Assembly: GCA_005502805.1 (NCBI GenBank)
Contig: SCMY01000004.1
Location: forward strand, 1 to 64,000
DNA from: Rhizobiales bacterium 2SD
GTDB taxonomy: Bacteria; Pseudomonadota; Alphaproteobacteria; Rhizobiales; Beijerinckiaceae
Length of the DNA: 64,000 nucleotides
Reading direction: 5' to 3'
The notes beneath the pieces are model-generated. The model searched no databases. It was not told where the DNA came from and was given only the letters and a program-made list of their open reading frames with translations. A program made the translations under genes and the position numbers. Shown one piece after another: positions 39,287 to 48,441 of this stretch (positions are counted from its first letter, which is position 1; the number at the start of each line of letters is the position of its first letter).

Positions 39287-39997
39287 ATGACGCGCAAGAT
39301 TTATGACGGTCCCGAGGCGGCCCTTGAGGGCTTGTTGTTCGACGGAATGACCATCATGTCGGGCGGCTTCGGCCTCTCCGGCAACCCCGAGAGCCTGATC
39401 CCGGAGGTCCGCCGCTCCGGGGTGAAGAACCTCACCGTGATCTCGAACAATGCCGGCGCCGACGGCTTCGGCCTCTGGATGCTGCTGGAAACCCGGCAGA
39501 TCAGGAAAATGATCGCGTCCTATGTCGGCGAGAACAAGCTGTTCGAGCAGCAATATCTCTCCGGCGAGCTCGAGCTGGAGTTGAATCCGCAGGGCACGCT
39601 CGCCGAGCGCATCCGTGCCGGCGGCGCCGGAATCCCGGCCTTCTATACCCGCACCGGCGTCGGCACCGTCGTCGCGGAGGGCAAACCGGTCGAGGAATTC
39701 GAGGGGCAGCTCTATGTCCGCGAGAGCTGGCTCCGGGCCGATCTCGCCATCGTCAAGGCCTGGAAGGCCGACACTGCCGGGAACCTCGTCTACCGGCGCA
39801 CCGCGCGCAACTTCAACCCGAACATGGCGACCGCCGGCAAGATCACCGTCGCCGAGGTCGAGGAGATCGTCCCGGTCGGCTCGCTCGATCCGGAGGCGAT
39901 CCACACCCCCGGCATCTATGTTGACCGCATCATCAAGAGCACGATCAACGAGAAGAAGATCGAGAAACTGACCGAGCGCAAGAGGGAGACCGCCTGA
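39287..39997 (+). CDS. scoA: 3-oxoacid CoA-transferase subunit A
   Basis: A 236-residue subunit of a succinyl-CoA:3-ketoacid CoA-transferase, which activates acetoacetate or a similar 3-oxoacid using succinyl-CoA. It has the N-terminal [26 protein letters not shown] and the family signature region [30 protein letters not shown]. The [21 protein letters not shown] region is also typical. The ATG at 39287 with GAGGGACGG upstream is chosen; an earlier frame start would run into the tRNA. The stop shares one base with the start of subunit B. Confidence 0.95.
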   Translation: MTRKIYDGPEAALEGLLFDGMTIMSGGFGLSGNPESLIPEVRRSGVKNLTVISNNAGADGFGLWMLLETRQIRKMIASYVGENKLFEQQYLSGELELELNPQGTLAERIRAGGAGIPAFYTRTGVGTVVAEGKPVEEFEGQLYVRESWLRADLAIVKAWKADTAGNLVYRRTARNFNPNMATAGKITVAEVEEIVPVGSLDPEAIHTPGIYVDRIIKSTINEKKIEKLTERKRETA

Positions 39998-40659
39998 TGG
40001 CCTGGACCCGCGAACAGGTGGCCGCCCGTGCCGCCCAGGAGCTGCAGGACGGCTTCTACGTCAACCTCGGCATCGGCATCCCGACGCTGGTGGCGAACTA
40101 TATTCCCGAGGGCGTCGACGTCACCTTGCAGTCCGAGAACGGCCTGCTCGGCATCGGCCCCTTCCCCTATGAGGGCGAGGCCGACCCGGACCTGATCAAT
40201 GCCGGCAAGCAGACGATCACGATCCTGCCGAGCTCGAGCTTCTTTTCCTCGGCCGACTCCTTCGCGATGATCCGCGGCGGCCATATCGACCTGACCATCC
40301 TGGGCGCCATGGAAGTGGCGGCCAATGGCGACATCGCCAACTGGACCATTCCCGGCAAGATGGTGAAGGGCATGGGCGGCGCGATGGACCTCGTCGCCGG
40401 CGTCAAGAAGGTCATCGTCGTGATGGATCACGCCAACAAGGCAGGCGAATCCAAGGTGCTGGAACGCTGCTCGTTGCCATTGACCGGGGCCGGCGTGGTC
40501 GATCTGATCATCACCGATCTGTGTGTCATGGCCTGCGACAAGGCGAATGGCGGTGGGCTCACCCTGATCGAGCTTGCGCCCAGCGTCACGCTCGACGAGG
40601 TCAAGACCAAGACCGCGGCGCCCTTCGCCGTCGCCAAGGAACTCGACAAGGCCGCCTGA
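39997..40659 (+). CDS. scoB: 3-oxoacid CoA-transferase subunit B
   Basis: A 220-residue partner of the upstream subunit. The catalytic Glu lies in the [27 protein letters not shown] motif, where it forms the glutamyl-CoA thioester during transfer. [17 protein letters not shown] and the [23 protein letters not shown] region are also typical. Translation is coupled to scoA by TGATG. The pair serves acetoacetate or poly-hydroxybutyrate turnover in related bacteria (inference). The next gene, on the minus strand, ends 177 bp away. Confidence 0.95.
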   Translation: MAWTREQVAARAAQELQDGFYVNLGIGIPTLVANYIPEGVDVTLQSENGLLGIGPFPYEGEADPDLINAGKQTITILPSSSFFSSADSFAMIRGGHIDLTILGAMEVAANGDIANWTIPGKMVKGMGGAMDLVAGVKKVIVVMDHANKAGESKVLERCSLPLTGAGVVDLIITDLCVMACDKANGGGLTLIELAPSVTLDEVKTKTAAPFAVAKELDKAA

Positions 40660-40835
40660 AGCTCCCGGCAGGCCACGACAGGCCGGATCGCGATCCACAC
40701 CGCAAATCGGGGTGGGTCGCTCGGCCCTTGTCCGTCAGCCAGTGGCGTCGGGCAGGCTTCGGGTATAACGCTCGAGGCGCCCGGCGCAGATTGGTCGCAC
40801 CAACCGATCCCGCTCCGCCTCGGAAAGCCGAGGCT

Positions 40836-41945
40836 TCATCGCAGCGAGGTCCAGTAGACGCCATCGATTGGGAAGGGCTGGAAGCGCTCGTGCAGCTGGC
40901 GCAGCAGCCCTTCGGGATCGAGATCGGCGAAGAGCGCAGGATGCAGCCACTTGGCGAAGGCCTGCACCGCCGCGACATTGAACGGCGAATTGTAGAAGTG
41001 GTGCCAGACAGCATGCGCTCGGCCGGACCGGATCGCGTCGAGCTGAGCAATGCCGTTGCGGGCCAGCGAGCGCCTGAGGCTCGCCTGTGCGACATCGGCT
41101 GAAACCCCGACACCGAGCGCGAGCCAAGGCTTATTTTCCGCTGACACGGCGCCGCCGATCGCGGTGCCGACATAGACCTGCGGCGGATGGGCGAGAAGCC
41201 ATTCCAGGCTGACGGTCCCGGCCTCGCCCGGCACCATCGCCTCGGCGACATTGAAGCCGCCTGCCGCCGTGACGAAGCGGCCGATCATGCCGCGCGTCAT
41301 CGTCTCGCAGCAGCTCGCATCGAGTCCGACGCGGCTTTCGACGAAAACGCCGACGGGCGCCGGCTTCGCCTGCTTCAGCCGATCCTCGACCTCAGCCAAT
41401 GCCTTGCGCCAGACCGCGAGGAATTCGGCAGCCTCCTTCTCGCGGCCGAGCACCTGGCCGAGCAGCTCCAGCGATTTCGGCGTGTTGACCAGAGGATCGC
41501 TGCGGAAGTCGATAAAAATGATCGCCGTGCCGGTCTTCTCCAGCGCCGCGATGACCTCGCCGGAGCGCGTGTCGGGGCCGTGGCCGCCAATGCCGAAGAT
41601 CGCGACCTGCGGCCTCAGCGCGATCGCCTGCTCCAGGCTGAAGCTCTCCTTGGCGGCGCGCCCGATCCGGGCGATCTCGGCGATCTTCGGGAAGCGCTCG
41701 CGATAGCGGGCATAGCTCGCCGGATCGACGGCCTCGTAGTCGCCCATCATGCCGACGAGGCGGCCGACCGGATCGTCGCGATCGAGGATGGCGAGGGCCG
41801 GGACATAGCGGCCCTCGCCGATGATGATGCGCTCGACCTTGTCGGGAACCGTCACCATCCTGCCGGCGATATCGGTCACCTGCTTTGCGTCCGCCATGGC
41901 GGACGCAAGCAGGAGAGACAGGCTGAGCAGGGTGGTGCGCAGCAT
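40836..41945 (-). CDS. Periplasmic iron-siderophore/hemin-type ABC binding protein
   Basis: A 369-residue protein with a signal peptide (LLSLSLLLASAMADA). It has two lobes of the FhuD/FepB/BtuF fold, with VTVPDKVERIIIGEGRYVPALAILDRDDPVGRLVGM at the N-terminal lobe and long connecting helices. The C-terminal half has EWLLAHPPQVYVGTAIGG and SGRAHAVWHHFYNSPFNVAAVQAFAKWLHP. The gene starts 22 bp after the TonB-dependent receptor on the same strand. No permease or ATPase is part of this set, so it must pair with a translocator encoded elsewhere, perhaps the FecCD-type permeases 5 kb upstream. Confidence 0.85.
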   Translation of the reverse strand: MLRTTLLSLSLLLASAMADAKQVTDIAGRMVTVPDKVERIIIGEGRYVPALAILDRDDPVGRLVGMMGDYEAVDPASYARYRERFPKIAEIARIGRAAKESFSLEQAIALRPQVAIFGIGGHGPDTRSGEVIAALEKTGTAIIFIDFRSDPLVNTPKSLELLGQVLGREKEAAEFLAVWRKALAEVEDRLKQAKPAPVGVFVESRVGLDASCCETMTRGMIGRFVTAAGGFNVAEAMVPGEAGTVSLEWLLAHPPQVYVGTAIGGAVSAENKPWLALGVGVSADVAQASLRRSLARNGIAQLDAIRSGRAHAVWHHFYNSPFNVAAVQAFAKWLHPALFADLDPEGLLRQLHERFQPFPIDGVYWTSLR

Positions 41946-41967
41946 CGCGTTCACGTCCGGTTCTGTC

Positions 41968-44448
41968 CTAGAAATCGACCTGGGCGGAGAGCACGTAGGT
42001 CCGGGGCGCGCCGACCGCGAGGAAGCCGCGGGCAGCGGATGCCCAGTAGGTCCGGTCGAAGACGTTCTCGACACTGGCTCTGAGCACCACCGGCTTGCCC
42101 GTCGGGCCGGTGAAGGCGTAGCGCAGGCCGAGATCGAACCGCGTCCAGTCTGGGACCGACTGCGTGTTCGCCTGATCGTAGAACATCTTGCTCGTGTAGA
42201 TCATCCGGCCGGTGAAGGTGAGCCCGCGCACCCAGGGCAGATCGTACTCGCCATAGAGGTTGATCGCCGTGGTCGGGATCCCCGGCGCGGTCTTGCCGTC
42301 GAACCGGCCGCCGGCCGTATTGGCGAGTTCCGCATCCATGAAGGTGACGCCGCCGAGCAATCTGACACCCTCGAACGGCTCGCCGAACACCGTGATCTCG
42401 GCGCCGCGGTTGACCTGGAGGCCGCTGACCGAGAAGCGGTTCGTCGCCGGGTCGGTATAGGCGTTGGGCTGCCTGATCTCGAAGAGCGAGGCCGTGACGG
42501 CCACGCTGCCGAAATCGTATTTGACGCCGACCTCGGTCTGCTTGTTCACGACGGGGGCGAAGACCTGGTTGGCGTTGACGGCCGTGGCCGGTGCGCTCGG
42601 CCCTTCGGTCAGCCCTTCGATGTAGTTGGCGTAGATCGAGAGCTTGTCGGTCGGGCGCACGAGCGCTGCGATCGCGGGGCTGAAGCGCCCCTCATTGTAG
42701 CTCGAGGCGAGCGTGCCGAAGGTCGGGACCGGGCGCGTGACATAGCTCTTCAGCACGATGTCCTGATAGCGTCCGCCGACGGTCAGCTGGACCCGGTCGC
42801 CGGCGATCGAGAGCGTATCGGCGATCGCAACGCTGCGCAGCATCAGGCTGGTGAAGAGCGGCTGCCGGCTGGAGCGCGGGAACCCGAACGTGTTGACGGA
42901 ATCGCGTGGCAGGTGGACGGGAGCATAGATATTGGTCTGGAAGGTCGGCAGCGCGGGCGGGAAGAACCCGCGCGAATAGTTCTCGTTGATCGATTGCGAG
43001 GCCGAGATGTTGACCTGGTGATCGATGAACCCGGTCTGGAACTTCGAGCGCAAGCCGATCTCGCCGGAATAGCCCTGCAGTTCCAGCGGCATGATGGCGA
43101 GGCTGTTCGTCGCACGGCCATCGAGGTTGGTGATCTGATAGGACGAGGACAGGAAATCCTCGCGATAGCGGCTCGCGCCTGCTGCGGCGTAGACCGTCGT
43201 GTCGGGGAGCAGATCGAATTCGATCCGTCCGGCCGCCATATTGTAGCGGCTGTCGTTGTATTCGAGCGAGCTCGACGTGTTCCTGCGCCCGTTCGGAGCC
43301 CGCGGGATCGCGATGTTCGGTGCCGCCGCATTGAACAGCGAGGTTGGCGCCGTGACGTTCTGAGTGGAATGGGCCAGATCCAACGAGGCGCGGAAGCGGT
43401 CGCTGCGATAGTCGAGGCCGAGCGTGAGGTTTCCGACCTCGATGGCGTTCTTGTCGAGCGGCGTGTCGCCCTGCCGGTAGGAGCCATTGAAGCGCACGCC
43501 CCATTCCTTGGACGACCCGAAACGGCGGCCGAGGTCGACATGCGTCCAGAGCTGCGAGTCGCTGAGATAGGTCGTGGTCACGCGCGTCAGCGGCTCGTCG
43601 AAAGCGCGCTTCGGGATGAGGTTGATCGTGCCGCCGATCCGGGCGACGCCGCCATTGAGCAGGGCGGTCGGGCCTTTCAGGATCTCGACGCGCTCGATGC
43701 CCTCGACGACGCTGCGGCGCGGGTTGGCGATATAGGCGAGGCCGTCGAAGGCCGTATCGAGATTGACGACCGAGAAGCCGCGAATGAAGAACGAATCGCG
43801 CTCGCTGAACGGCGGGGCGTCGTTGCGCACGGACGGATCGTTCTGCACCACGTCGGCGAGCGACCTCGCCTGCTGGTCCTGGATCAGCTTCGCCGTATAG
43901 CCCGTCACGTTGAAGGGCGTCGTCAGGACGGAGCGGTTTCCGAAGAAGCCGAGCCGCGTCCCGGTTCCGACCTGGCCACCTGCGTAGGGGACGGGCGGCT
44001 GGCCGATGGTTCCGGTCGGCGGCGGCAAGCCGCGCGCGCCTTCGACGACCACCTCGTCGAGTGGGATCGCGCCGGCCGGGGCTGCGCCGACCGTGGCTCT
44101 TGCCTCGACCGTGACCGAACGCGCGCCCGTGAAGCGATGGGCCAGGCCGGTGCCGGCAAGCAGGCGCTGCAGTGCAGCTTCCGGCGACTGGACGCCCGAG
44201 ACCGCGCCGGAGCGCTTTCCAGCAGCGAGCGAGGACGGCACGAAGATTTCGATCCGGGTCTGGCGCGAGAAGGCGATCAGCGCCGAGGACAGCCCCTGGG
44301 CGGGAATGTCGATCGCGGCGTTCGCTACCGCGGGCGCCTGGGCCAGCACCGGTTGCGTAGCAAAACAACCCAGCGCTGTTCCCGCCAGCAGTGCGGCGAT
44401 CATCCTCGGCCGGACTGCCTGCTGTCCGGCCTTGTTCCTGCTCGTCAT
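41968..44448 (-). CDS. TonB-dependent siderophore receptor with signalling (STN) domain
   Basis: An 826-residue outer-membrane receptor. A signal peptide (MIAALLAGTALGCFATQPVLAQA) is followed by an STN domain (IDIPAQGLSSALIAFSRQTRIEIF to about residue 115). This domain marks receptors that signal across the membrane to a FecR anti-sigma partner. The plug begins around VLTTPFNVTGYTAKLIQDQQARSLADVV and contains ERVEILKGPTALLNGG. The 22-strand barrel ends in an aromatic residue (YVLSAQVDF). It probably imports a ferric siderophore. fecR- and fecI-type genes lie upstream, and an ECF-type promoter element ends 57 bases before the ATG. Confidence 0.93.
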   Translation of the reverse strand: MTSRNKAGQQAVRPRMIAALLAGTALGCFATQPVLAQAPAVANAAIDIPAQGLSSALIAFSRQTRIEIFVPSSLAAGKRSGAVSGVQSPEAALQRLLAGTGLAHRFTGARSVTVEARATVGAAPAGAIPLDEVVVEGARGLPPPTGTIGQPPVPYAGGQVGTGTRLGFFGNRSVLTTPFNVTGYTAKLIQDQQARSLADVVQNDPSVRNDAPPFSERDSFFIRGFSVVNLDTAFDGLAYIANPRRSVVEGIERVEILKGPTALLNGGVARIGGTINLIPKRAFDEPLTRVTTTYLSDSQLWTHVDLGRRFGSSKEWGVRFNGSYRQGDTPLDKNAIEVGNLTLGLDYRSDRFRASLDLAHSTQNVTAPTSLFNAAAPNIAIPRAPNGRRNTSSSLEYNDSRYNMAAGRIEFDLLPDTTVYAAAGASRYREDFLSSSYQITNLDGRATNSLAIMPLELQGYSGEIGLRSKFQTGFIDHQVNISASQSINENYSRGFFPPALPTFQTNIYAPVHLPRDSVNTFGFPRSSRQPLFTSLMLRSVAIADTLSIAGDRVQLTVGGRYQDIVLKSYVTRPVPTFGTLASSYNEGRFSPAIAALVRPTDKLSIYANYIEGLTEGPSAPATAVNANQVFAPVVNKQTEVGVKYDFGSVAVTASLFEIRQPNAYTDPATNRFSVSGLQVNRGAEITVFGEPFEGVRLLGGVTFMDAELANTAGGRFDGKTAPGIPTTAINLYGEYDLPWVRGLTFTGRMIYTSKMFYDQANTQSVPDWTRFDLGLRYAFTGPTGKPVVLRASVENVFDRTYWASAARGFLAVGAPRTYVLSAQVDF

Positions 44449-44505
44449 CGTGTGATGCCCCTGTCCGCGATCATGCGGAGCGCCGTTCTGGCGTCCCGTT
44501 TTGAA

Positions 44506-44533
44506 AGACGCTCGGGGACGAAAAACTAATTAG
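44506..44533 (-). promoter_or_regulatory. ECF sigma-type promoter element before the TonB receptor
   Basis: Minus strand: CTAATTAGTTTT (44533-44522), 11 bases, CGTCT (44510-44506). The identical arrangement recurs before fecR. CGTC is the usual -10 core of many ECF sigma factors, and TAATT-N17-CGT is comparable to the TAAAT-N16/17-CGT promoters used by PvdS-like iron sigma factors. The ATG of the receptor is 57 bases further. Confidence 0.55.
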
Positions 44534-44552
44534 GCGCCGATGCGATTTTTCT

Positions 44553-45506
44553 TCACCGGGCGATGAGCGCGACGAAGTAGCCCGTCGCACGCAGAAGGCG
44601 CAGGTCGAGATTGCGCGCGATCGTATCGAGCGCTGCATCGGGGCGCTTGGCATCGAACACGGCGGTGATGCGCCGTCTGCCGAGTTCGCCGCCGAGGAGC
44701 TGGATACGGCCGCGATGATAGCGGCCGAGCTCGCTCAGCACCGTATCGAGCGGCGTGTCGTGGAAGACGAGCTGGTCGTGTCGCCAGGCCTGCGCCAGAT
44801 CGAGATCGGCCGCACGCACTGCCGATAGGCCGTTGCCGTCATAGCTGACCTCTTGCCCGGCCGCGACGCCGACTGCCGCACTTCCAGCGACGCTGACTGC
44901 GACTTTGCTCTCGCTCACAACCACCGACACCGCTTCGTCCCGGCCGATCTTGACGTCGAAGGCCGTGCCGAGCACGGCGATCTCGCCCCGTCCCGCGCTC
45001 ACCACGAAAGGGCGTGCCGCGTCACGCGCGATATTGAAAAAAGCCTCGCCCATCACCAGCCTGACGGCGCGCCGGGTCTTGCCGAGATCGATGTCGATCG
45101 CACTGGTCGGGCCAAGCTCGATGCTCGACCCGTCCGCGAGCACAACGATACGGCGCTCGCCTATCCCGGTCCGGTGGTCCGCCAACAGGCCCGACGAAGG
45201 AATCTGCAGGCCCGCCATCGTGAGAACCAGGATAACCGCCGCGGCGGCCAGTGGACGCCAGAGTGGCCGTGATGTCCGTCGGGCTATGCGGCTGCTGGCG
45301 GCTGGTCCGCCTGCTTTCGGAATGGCGCTTCGATCGAGCGCCCCCCACACGGCCTCCAGCTCGCGCCAGGCCCGCTCATGCGCCGGATCGGCCCTCAGCC
45401 AGACGACGAAGGCGGCTCGATCTGCCTGGGAGGCCTCTTCGTCGCGCAGCCTGACGAACCAGGCGACGGCAGCCTCATCGACCTCAGCGGCCTGGACCTG
45501 GCCCAT
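44553..45506 (-). CDS. FecR-family anti-sigma / sigma regulator
   Basis: A 317-residue inner-membrane protein. The cytoplasmic N-terminal domain (AAVAWFVRLRDEEASQADRAAFVVWLRADPAHERAW) binds the sigma factor. A single helix (AAAAVILVLTMAGLQI) follows, then the periplasmic FecR domain with LADGSSIELGPTSAIDIDLGKTRRAVRLVMGEAFFNI and a final STN-like part (DTVLSELGRYHRGRIQLL). It relays the state of the receptor to the FecI-type sigma factor encoded upstream. The gap to fecI is 103 bp and carries a candidate ECF promoter. Confidence 0.92.
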   Translation of the reverse strand: MGQVQAAEVDEAAVAWFVRLRDEEASQADRAAFVVWLRADPAHERAWRELEAVWGALDRSAIPKAGGPAASSRIARRTSRPLWRPLAAAAVILVLTMAGLQIPSSGLLADHRTGIGERRIVVLADGSSIELGPTSAIDIDLGKTRRAVRLVMGEAFFNIARDAARPFVVSAGRGEIAVLGTAFDVKIGRDEAVSVVVSESKVAVSVAGSAAVGVAAGQEVSYDGNGLSAVRAADLDLAQAWRHDQLVFHDTPLDTVLSELGRYHRGRIQLLGGELGRRRITAVFDAKRPDAALDTIARNLDLRLLRATGYFVALIAR

Positions 45507-45589
45507 CAGTGGACCGATCCTGGCATTGATGCCGGTTTTCGCAGCCGCATCGCGCGCCGAAGCTCCATCTGTCCATCGTCCTGCTCTTT

Positions 45590-45617
45590 AGACGATCTCG
45601 CGCGCAAAACTAATTAG
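45590..45617 (-). promoter_or_regulatory. ECF sigma-type promoter element before fecR
   Basis: Minus strand: CTAATTAGTTTT (45617-45606), 11 bases, CGTCT (45594-45590). It overlaps the last codons of the fecI-type gene and lies 83 bases before the fecR ATG. The spacing and both boxes are identical to the copy before the receptor gene, which strongly suggests a common regulator, most simply the sigma factor of this locus. Confidence 0.55.
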
Positions 45618-46134
45618 CGTCGGGATGAATTTTCTCGCGCATGTGCTTCCGAAGCAGGCTCATGGCGTTGGCGAGATGGACCATGACGGTGTTGCGGGAG
45701 ATACCGAGTCGCAGCGCGATCTCCGCATAGCTTAGCTCCTCGAACTTGTGCAGCAGCAGCACCTCGCGGCAACGCGGCGGCAGGGATGCGAGTGCTCCAT
45801 CCAGGTCCCGAAGCCGATCGCTCTCGACGAGCCGGCCTTCAGCGGTCGGCGCGGGGTCGGCGACCGTCGATGCATCTGGCGGCTCGGCCTCGAACAGGCG
45901 GCTCGCACGCTGTTCGCGCCGCCAGTGATCGATCGCGATGCTGTCGGCTGCGCGGCTGAGGTAGGCGCTCGTATCGCGGACATCTGTCCGTGGCGCCCGG
46001 AGCAGGCGCAGAAACAGCTCTTGAACAGCGTCGGCGGCCTGCTGCGCGCTGAGGCCGCGTCCAATCAGCCGCCGCCTGAGCCTGTCCTGCTCGGCTGCGT
46101 AAAGAGAGGCCATGCTGAGCACGTCGTCGGACAT
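45610..46134 (-). CDS. FecI-type ECF sigma factor
   Basis: A 174-residue sigma-70 relative of the iron-starvation ECF group. Region 2 is SLYAAEQDRLRRRLIGRGLSAQQAADAVQELFLRLLRAP, and region 4 is LPPRCREVLLLHKFEELSYAEIALRLGISRNTVMVHLANAMSLLRKHM. It should direct transcription of the downstream receptor when released by its FecR partner. The upstream 280-bp gap has an AT-rich leader (46199-46235) likely to carry its own promoter. Confidence 0.93.
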   Translation of the reverse strand: MSDDVLSMASLYAAEQDRLRRRLIGRGLSAQQAADAVQELFLRLLRAPRTDVRDTSAYLSRAADSIAIDHWRREQRASRLFEAEPPDASTVADPAPTAEGRLVESDRLRDLDGALASLPPRCREVLLLHKFEELSYAEIALRLGISRNTVMVHLANAMSLLRKHMREKIHPDAN

Positions 46135-46414
46135 CGCTTCCAGAGCGCCGCGCCGGAAGAGGCGCGGTCGCTAATCGAGCATCGGATGCCAGAAAGTCAA
46201 TAAAAACAGTAGTTTATATGAAGTCTAATCTAGAACACCCGATCCCTTGGCTGATCCTGCCATGTCGAGCGCCTCCCGGATCGGAGCTTTCAAGTCAGTC
46301 TCGCCCGGCTTCCGGGGAAACTGAGATCGAATGCGAGCCAGTATGGCGATCAGGCGCTGACAGATCATCGATCGGACATGTCGACTCAATGCCTCTCCAG
46401 AGATCAGGCCATGT

Positions 46415-47461
46415 TCATGAATCCGCACCGCGCCGCATCCTGCTCCGCAGCAGCAGGACGAAATAGAGGCCGCCAAGGCAGGCGGTTACTGCTCCGACGG
46501 GAAGCGAGCGCGGTGCGAACAGGAGTCGCGCGACGCAGTCGCTGCCGAGCAGGAAGAGCGCGCCGAACAGGGCCGAGGTCGAGAGCGGCAGTCCTGCGCT
46601 CCGGGCGAGCCGCCGCGCCGCATGCGGCGCGATCAGGGCGACGAAGCCGACCGGCCCGGCGATCAGCGTTGCGGTGGCGGTCAGACTGAGCCCGACCAGG
46701 CCGAGGCACAGCCGTGCGACGCCGGGCGGCTCCCCCAGAGACATCGCCTTGTCGTCGCCGAGCGCGAGCGCATCCATCATGCGGCGACAGGCAAGCCCCA
46801 GCGGCAGCAGCGCGAGCAGGATGGCCGCTCCGATGGCGAGCCGGCCGCGATCGATGCCGGCAAGGGCGCCCTGTTTCCAGCTCGCTGCGATCAGCGCGGA
46901 ATCGAGCGGGGCGGTGAAGATCAGCCAGTCGTTCAGGGCTGTGAAGCCGGCGCCGACAGCAATACCGATCAGGATCAGCCGGTTGCGCTCGACATGGCCG
47001 CCGCCGGCCGCTGCATAGACGAGCAACCCGGCGGCAAGTCCGCCGGCGAAGGAGGCCAGCGCCACGCCCCCTGCAGCAGCGCCGGTCAGCATCGCCAGGA
47101 TCGCGCCGGAGAAGGCGCCTGCGTCGAAGCCGATCACATCCGGGCTGCCGAGTGGATTGCGCAACAGGGTCTGGAACAGCGCACCGGCCATGCCGAGCGC
47201 GGCGCCTGCCGCAAGCGCGGCGAGGATGCGCGGCAGCCGCCACTCGAGCACGACGAGCTGGACCGGCCCCGTCGCTTCGCCGGCCAAGGCTCGCGCTATA
47301 TCCGCCAGCGAGACCGGCATGGTGCCGAGCGTGAGCGAGAACAGCCCGAGGCCAATGCAGGCCATCGCCAGGCCGAGGTCGACTACGAGAGAGCGACGCA
47401 AGGTCGCGCGCATAGCGCGCCCGGTGCGCACCGGGACCCGAGCGGCCCAGGGCATCGTCAT
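46415..47461 (-). CDS. FecCD-family iron-siderophore ABC permease (second)
   Basis: A 348-residue membrane protein with about nine to ten helices. The BtuC/FhuB signature regions are visible: EWRLPRILAALAAGAALGMAGALFQTLLRNPLGSPDVIGFDAGAFSGA, and GPVGFVALIAPHAARRLAR, which contacts the ATPase. It overlaps the first permease by 4 bp (ATGA), so the two form a heterodimer. In FepDGC-type operons the ATPase would come next; here the next gene, 280 bp on, is a sigma factor instead. The N-terminus has extra Arg-rich residues before the first helix. Confidence 0.92.
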   Translation of the reverse strand: MTMPWAARVPVRTGRAMRATLRRSLVVDLGLAMACIGLGLFSLTLGTMPVSLADIARALAGEATGPVQLVVLEWRLPRILAALAAGAALGMAGALFQTLLRNPLGSPDVIGFDAGAFSGAILAMLTGAAAGGVALASFAGGLAAGLLVYAAAGGGHVERNRLILIGIAVGAGFTALNDWLIFTAPLDSALIAASWKQGALAGIDRGRLAIGAAILLALLPLGLACRRMMDALALGDDKAMSLGEPPGVARLCLGLVGLSLTATATLIAGPVGFVALIAPHAARRLARSAGLPLSTSALFGALFLLGSDCVARLLFAPRSLPVGAVTACLGGLYFVLLLRSRMRRGADS

Positions 47462-48441
47462 GCCTCGCTACGCTGGGCGCGCGCCAACGCGACGAGCACC
47501 GGAGCCCCGATCAGGGCGGTGACGATGCCGACGGGCAGCTCGGCCGGCGGCGCGACCACGCGCCCGAGCGTATCGGCGGCGGTGACGAGCACTGCGCCGA
47601 TGAGGGCGGCCGAAGGCAGTACGATGCGCTGATCGGCGCCGCCGAAGCGGCGCGCCATGTGCGGCGCGGCGAGGCCGACAAAGGCGATCGGCCCGGCGGC
47701 TGCGACGGCCGCACCTGCCAGCAAGACGACGGCGAGGAGGCAGCCCGCCTGTGTCCAGCCGACGCTGAGCCCGAGGGCGGCAGCGCGATCCTCGCCGAGC
47801 GCCAGCAAGTTGAGCCGCGGCGCAAGCACTGCGGCAAGCATCGCCCCTGCAAGCAGCGGCGGCGCGATCGCGGGCAGCAATGCGAGGCCATCGCCGGAGA
47901 GCGCGCCGACCCGCCAATTGCGGACGACGTCGAAGCGTTCGGGATCGGCCAGCGCGATCGCCTGACCGACGCCGAGGCAGAAGGCGGTGACGGCGACGCC
48001 GGCAAGCGTCAACTTGATCGGTGCGGAGGGTCCGCGCGGTGCGCCAGCGACCGCGTGCACGGCGAGTGCCGCCAGTGAAGCGCCGCCGGAAGCGAGCCAG
48101 GCATTTGCCGTCGGGCCGAGTGCGAACAGACCGGAGCCGATGATCACAGCGAGGCTGGCACCGGCATTGATGCCGAGCAGGCCGGGATCGCCGAGCGGAT
48201 TGCGCGTCGCCGCCTGGATGGTGGCGCCAGCCGCGCCGAGTGCCGCGCCGACCACGAGTCCGAGCGCCAGCCGCGGCAGGCGCAATTGCCAGAGAATCAG
48301 CGCCGCCTCGCCGTCGTCTCCCAGCAGCAGATCGAGCAGGCTCGACGGTGGCAGCAGTTTCGCTCCAGCGAGCAGGCTGGCCAGCATCGCGCCGATAAAC
48401 AGGAGACTGGCGATGAGGGCGTTGGACAGGCGGCCGGTCAT
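47458..48441 (-). CDS. FecCD-family iron-siderophore ABC permease (first)
   Basis: A 327-residue permease. It starts MTGRLSNALIASLLFIGAMLASLLAG and has LILWQLRLPRLALGLVVGAALGAAGATIQAATRNPLGDPGLLGINAGASLAV, then GPIAFVGLAAPHMARRFGG at the ATPase contact loop. The ATG overlaps the stop of the binding-protein gene by 4 bp, which indicates coupled translation. Together with the following permease it would form the membrane channel of a ferric-siderophore importer. Confidence 0.92.
   Translation of the reverse strand: MTGRLSNALIASLLFIGAMLASLLAGAKLLPPSSLLDLLLGDDGEAALILWQLRLPRLALGLVVGAALGAAGATIQAATRNPLGDPGLLGINAGASLAVIIGSGLFALGPTANAWLASGGASLAALAVHAVAGAPRGPSAPIKLTLAGVAVTAFCLGVGQAIALADPERFDVVRNWRVGALSGDGLALLPAIAPPLLAGAMLAAVLAPRLNLLALGEDRAAALGLSVGWTQAGCLLAVVLLAGAAVAAAGPIAFVGLAAPHMARRFGGADQRIVLPSAALIGAVLVTAADTLGRVVAPPAELPVGIVTALIGAPVLVALARAQRSEA

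Noticed and set aside
39105..39290. Open frame starting MAEWFKAAVLKT on the plus strand
   Set aside because: It reads through the tRNA-Ser gene. This peptide is a well-known false protein made by translating tRNA-Ser genes.
40685..40696. GGATCGCGATCC palindrome between scoB and the binding-protein gene
   Set aside because: A 12-bp palindrome without loop or U-run in GC-rich convergent sequence; could be chance, and no role can be supported.
41821..44529. 902-codon open frame antisense to the TonB receptor
   Set aside because: A shadow of a GC-rich real gene; no domain, no ribosome binding site.
46199..46255. AT-rich leader before the second sigma gene as an Irr box
   Set aside because: TCTA-N3-TAGA is present on the minus strand, but the half-sites face the opposite way from the ICE consensus, so the site was not called.
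46225..46476. 83-codon minus-strand frame after the second permease, checked as a possible ATPase remnant
   Set aside because: It has no Walker A, signature LSGGQ or Walker B motif and overlaps the permease end. It gives no evidence of a lost ATPase.
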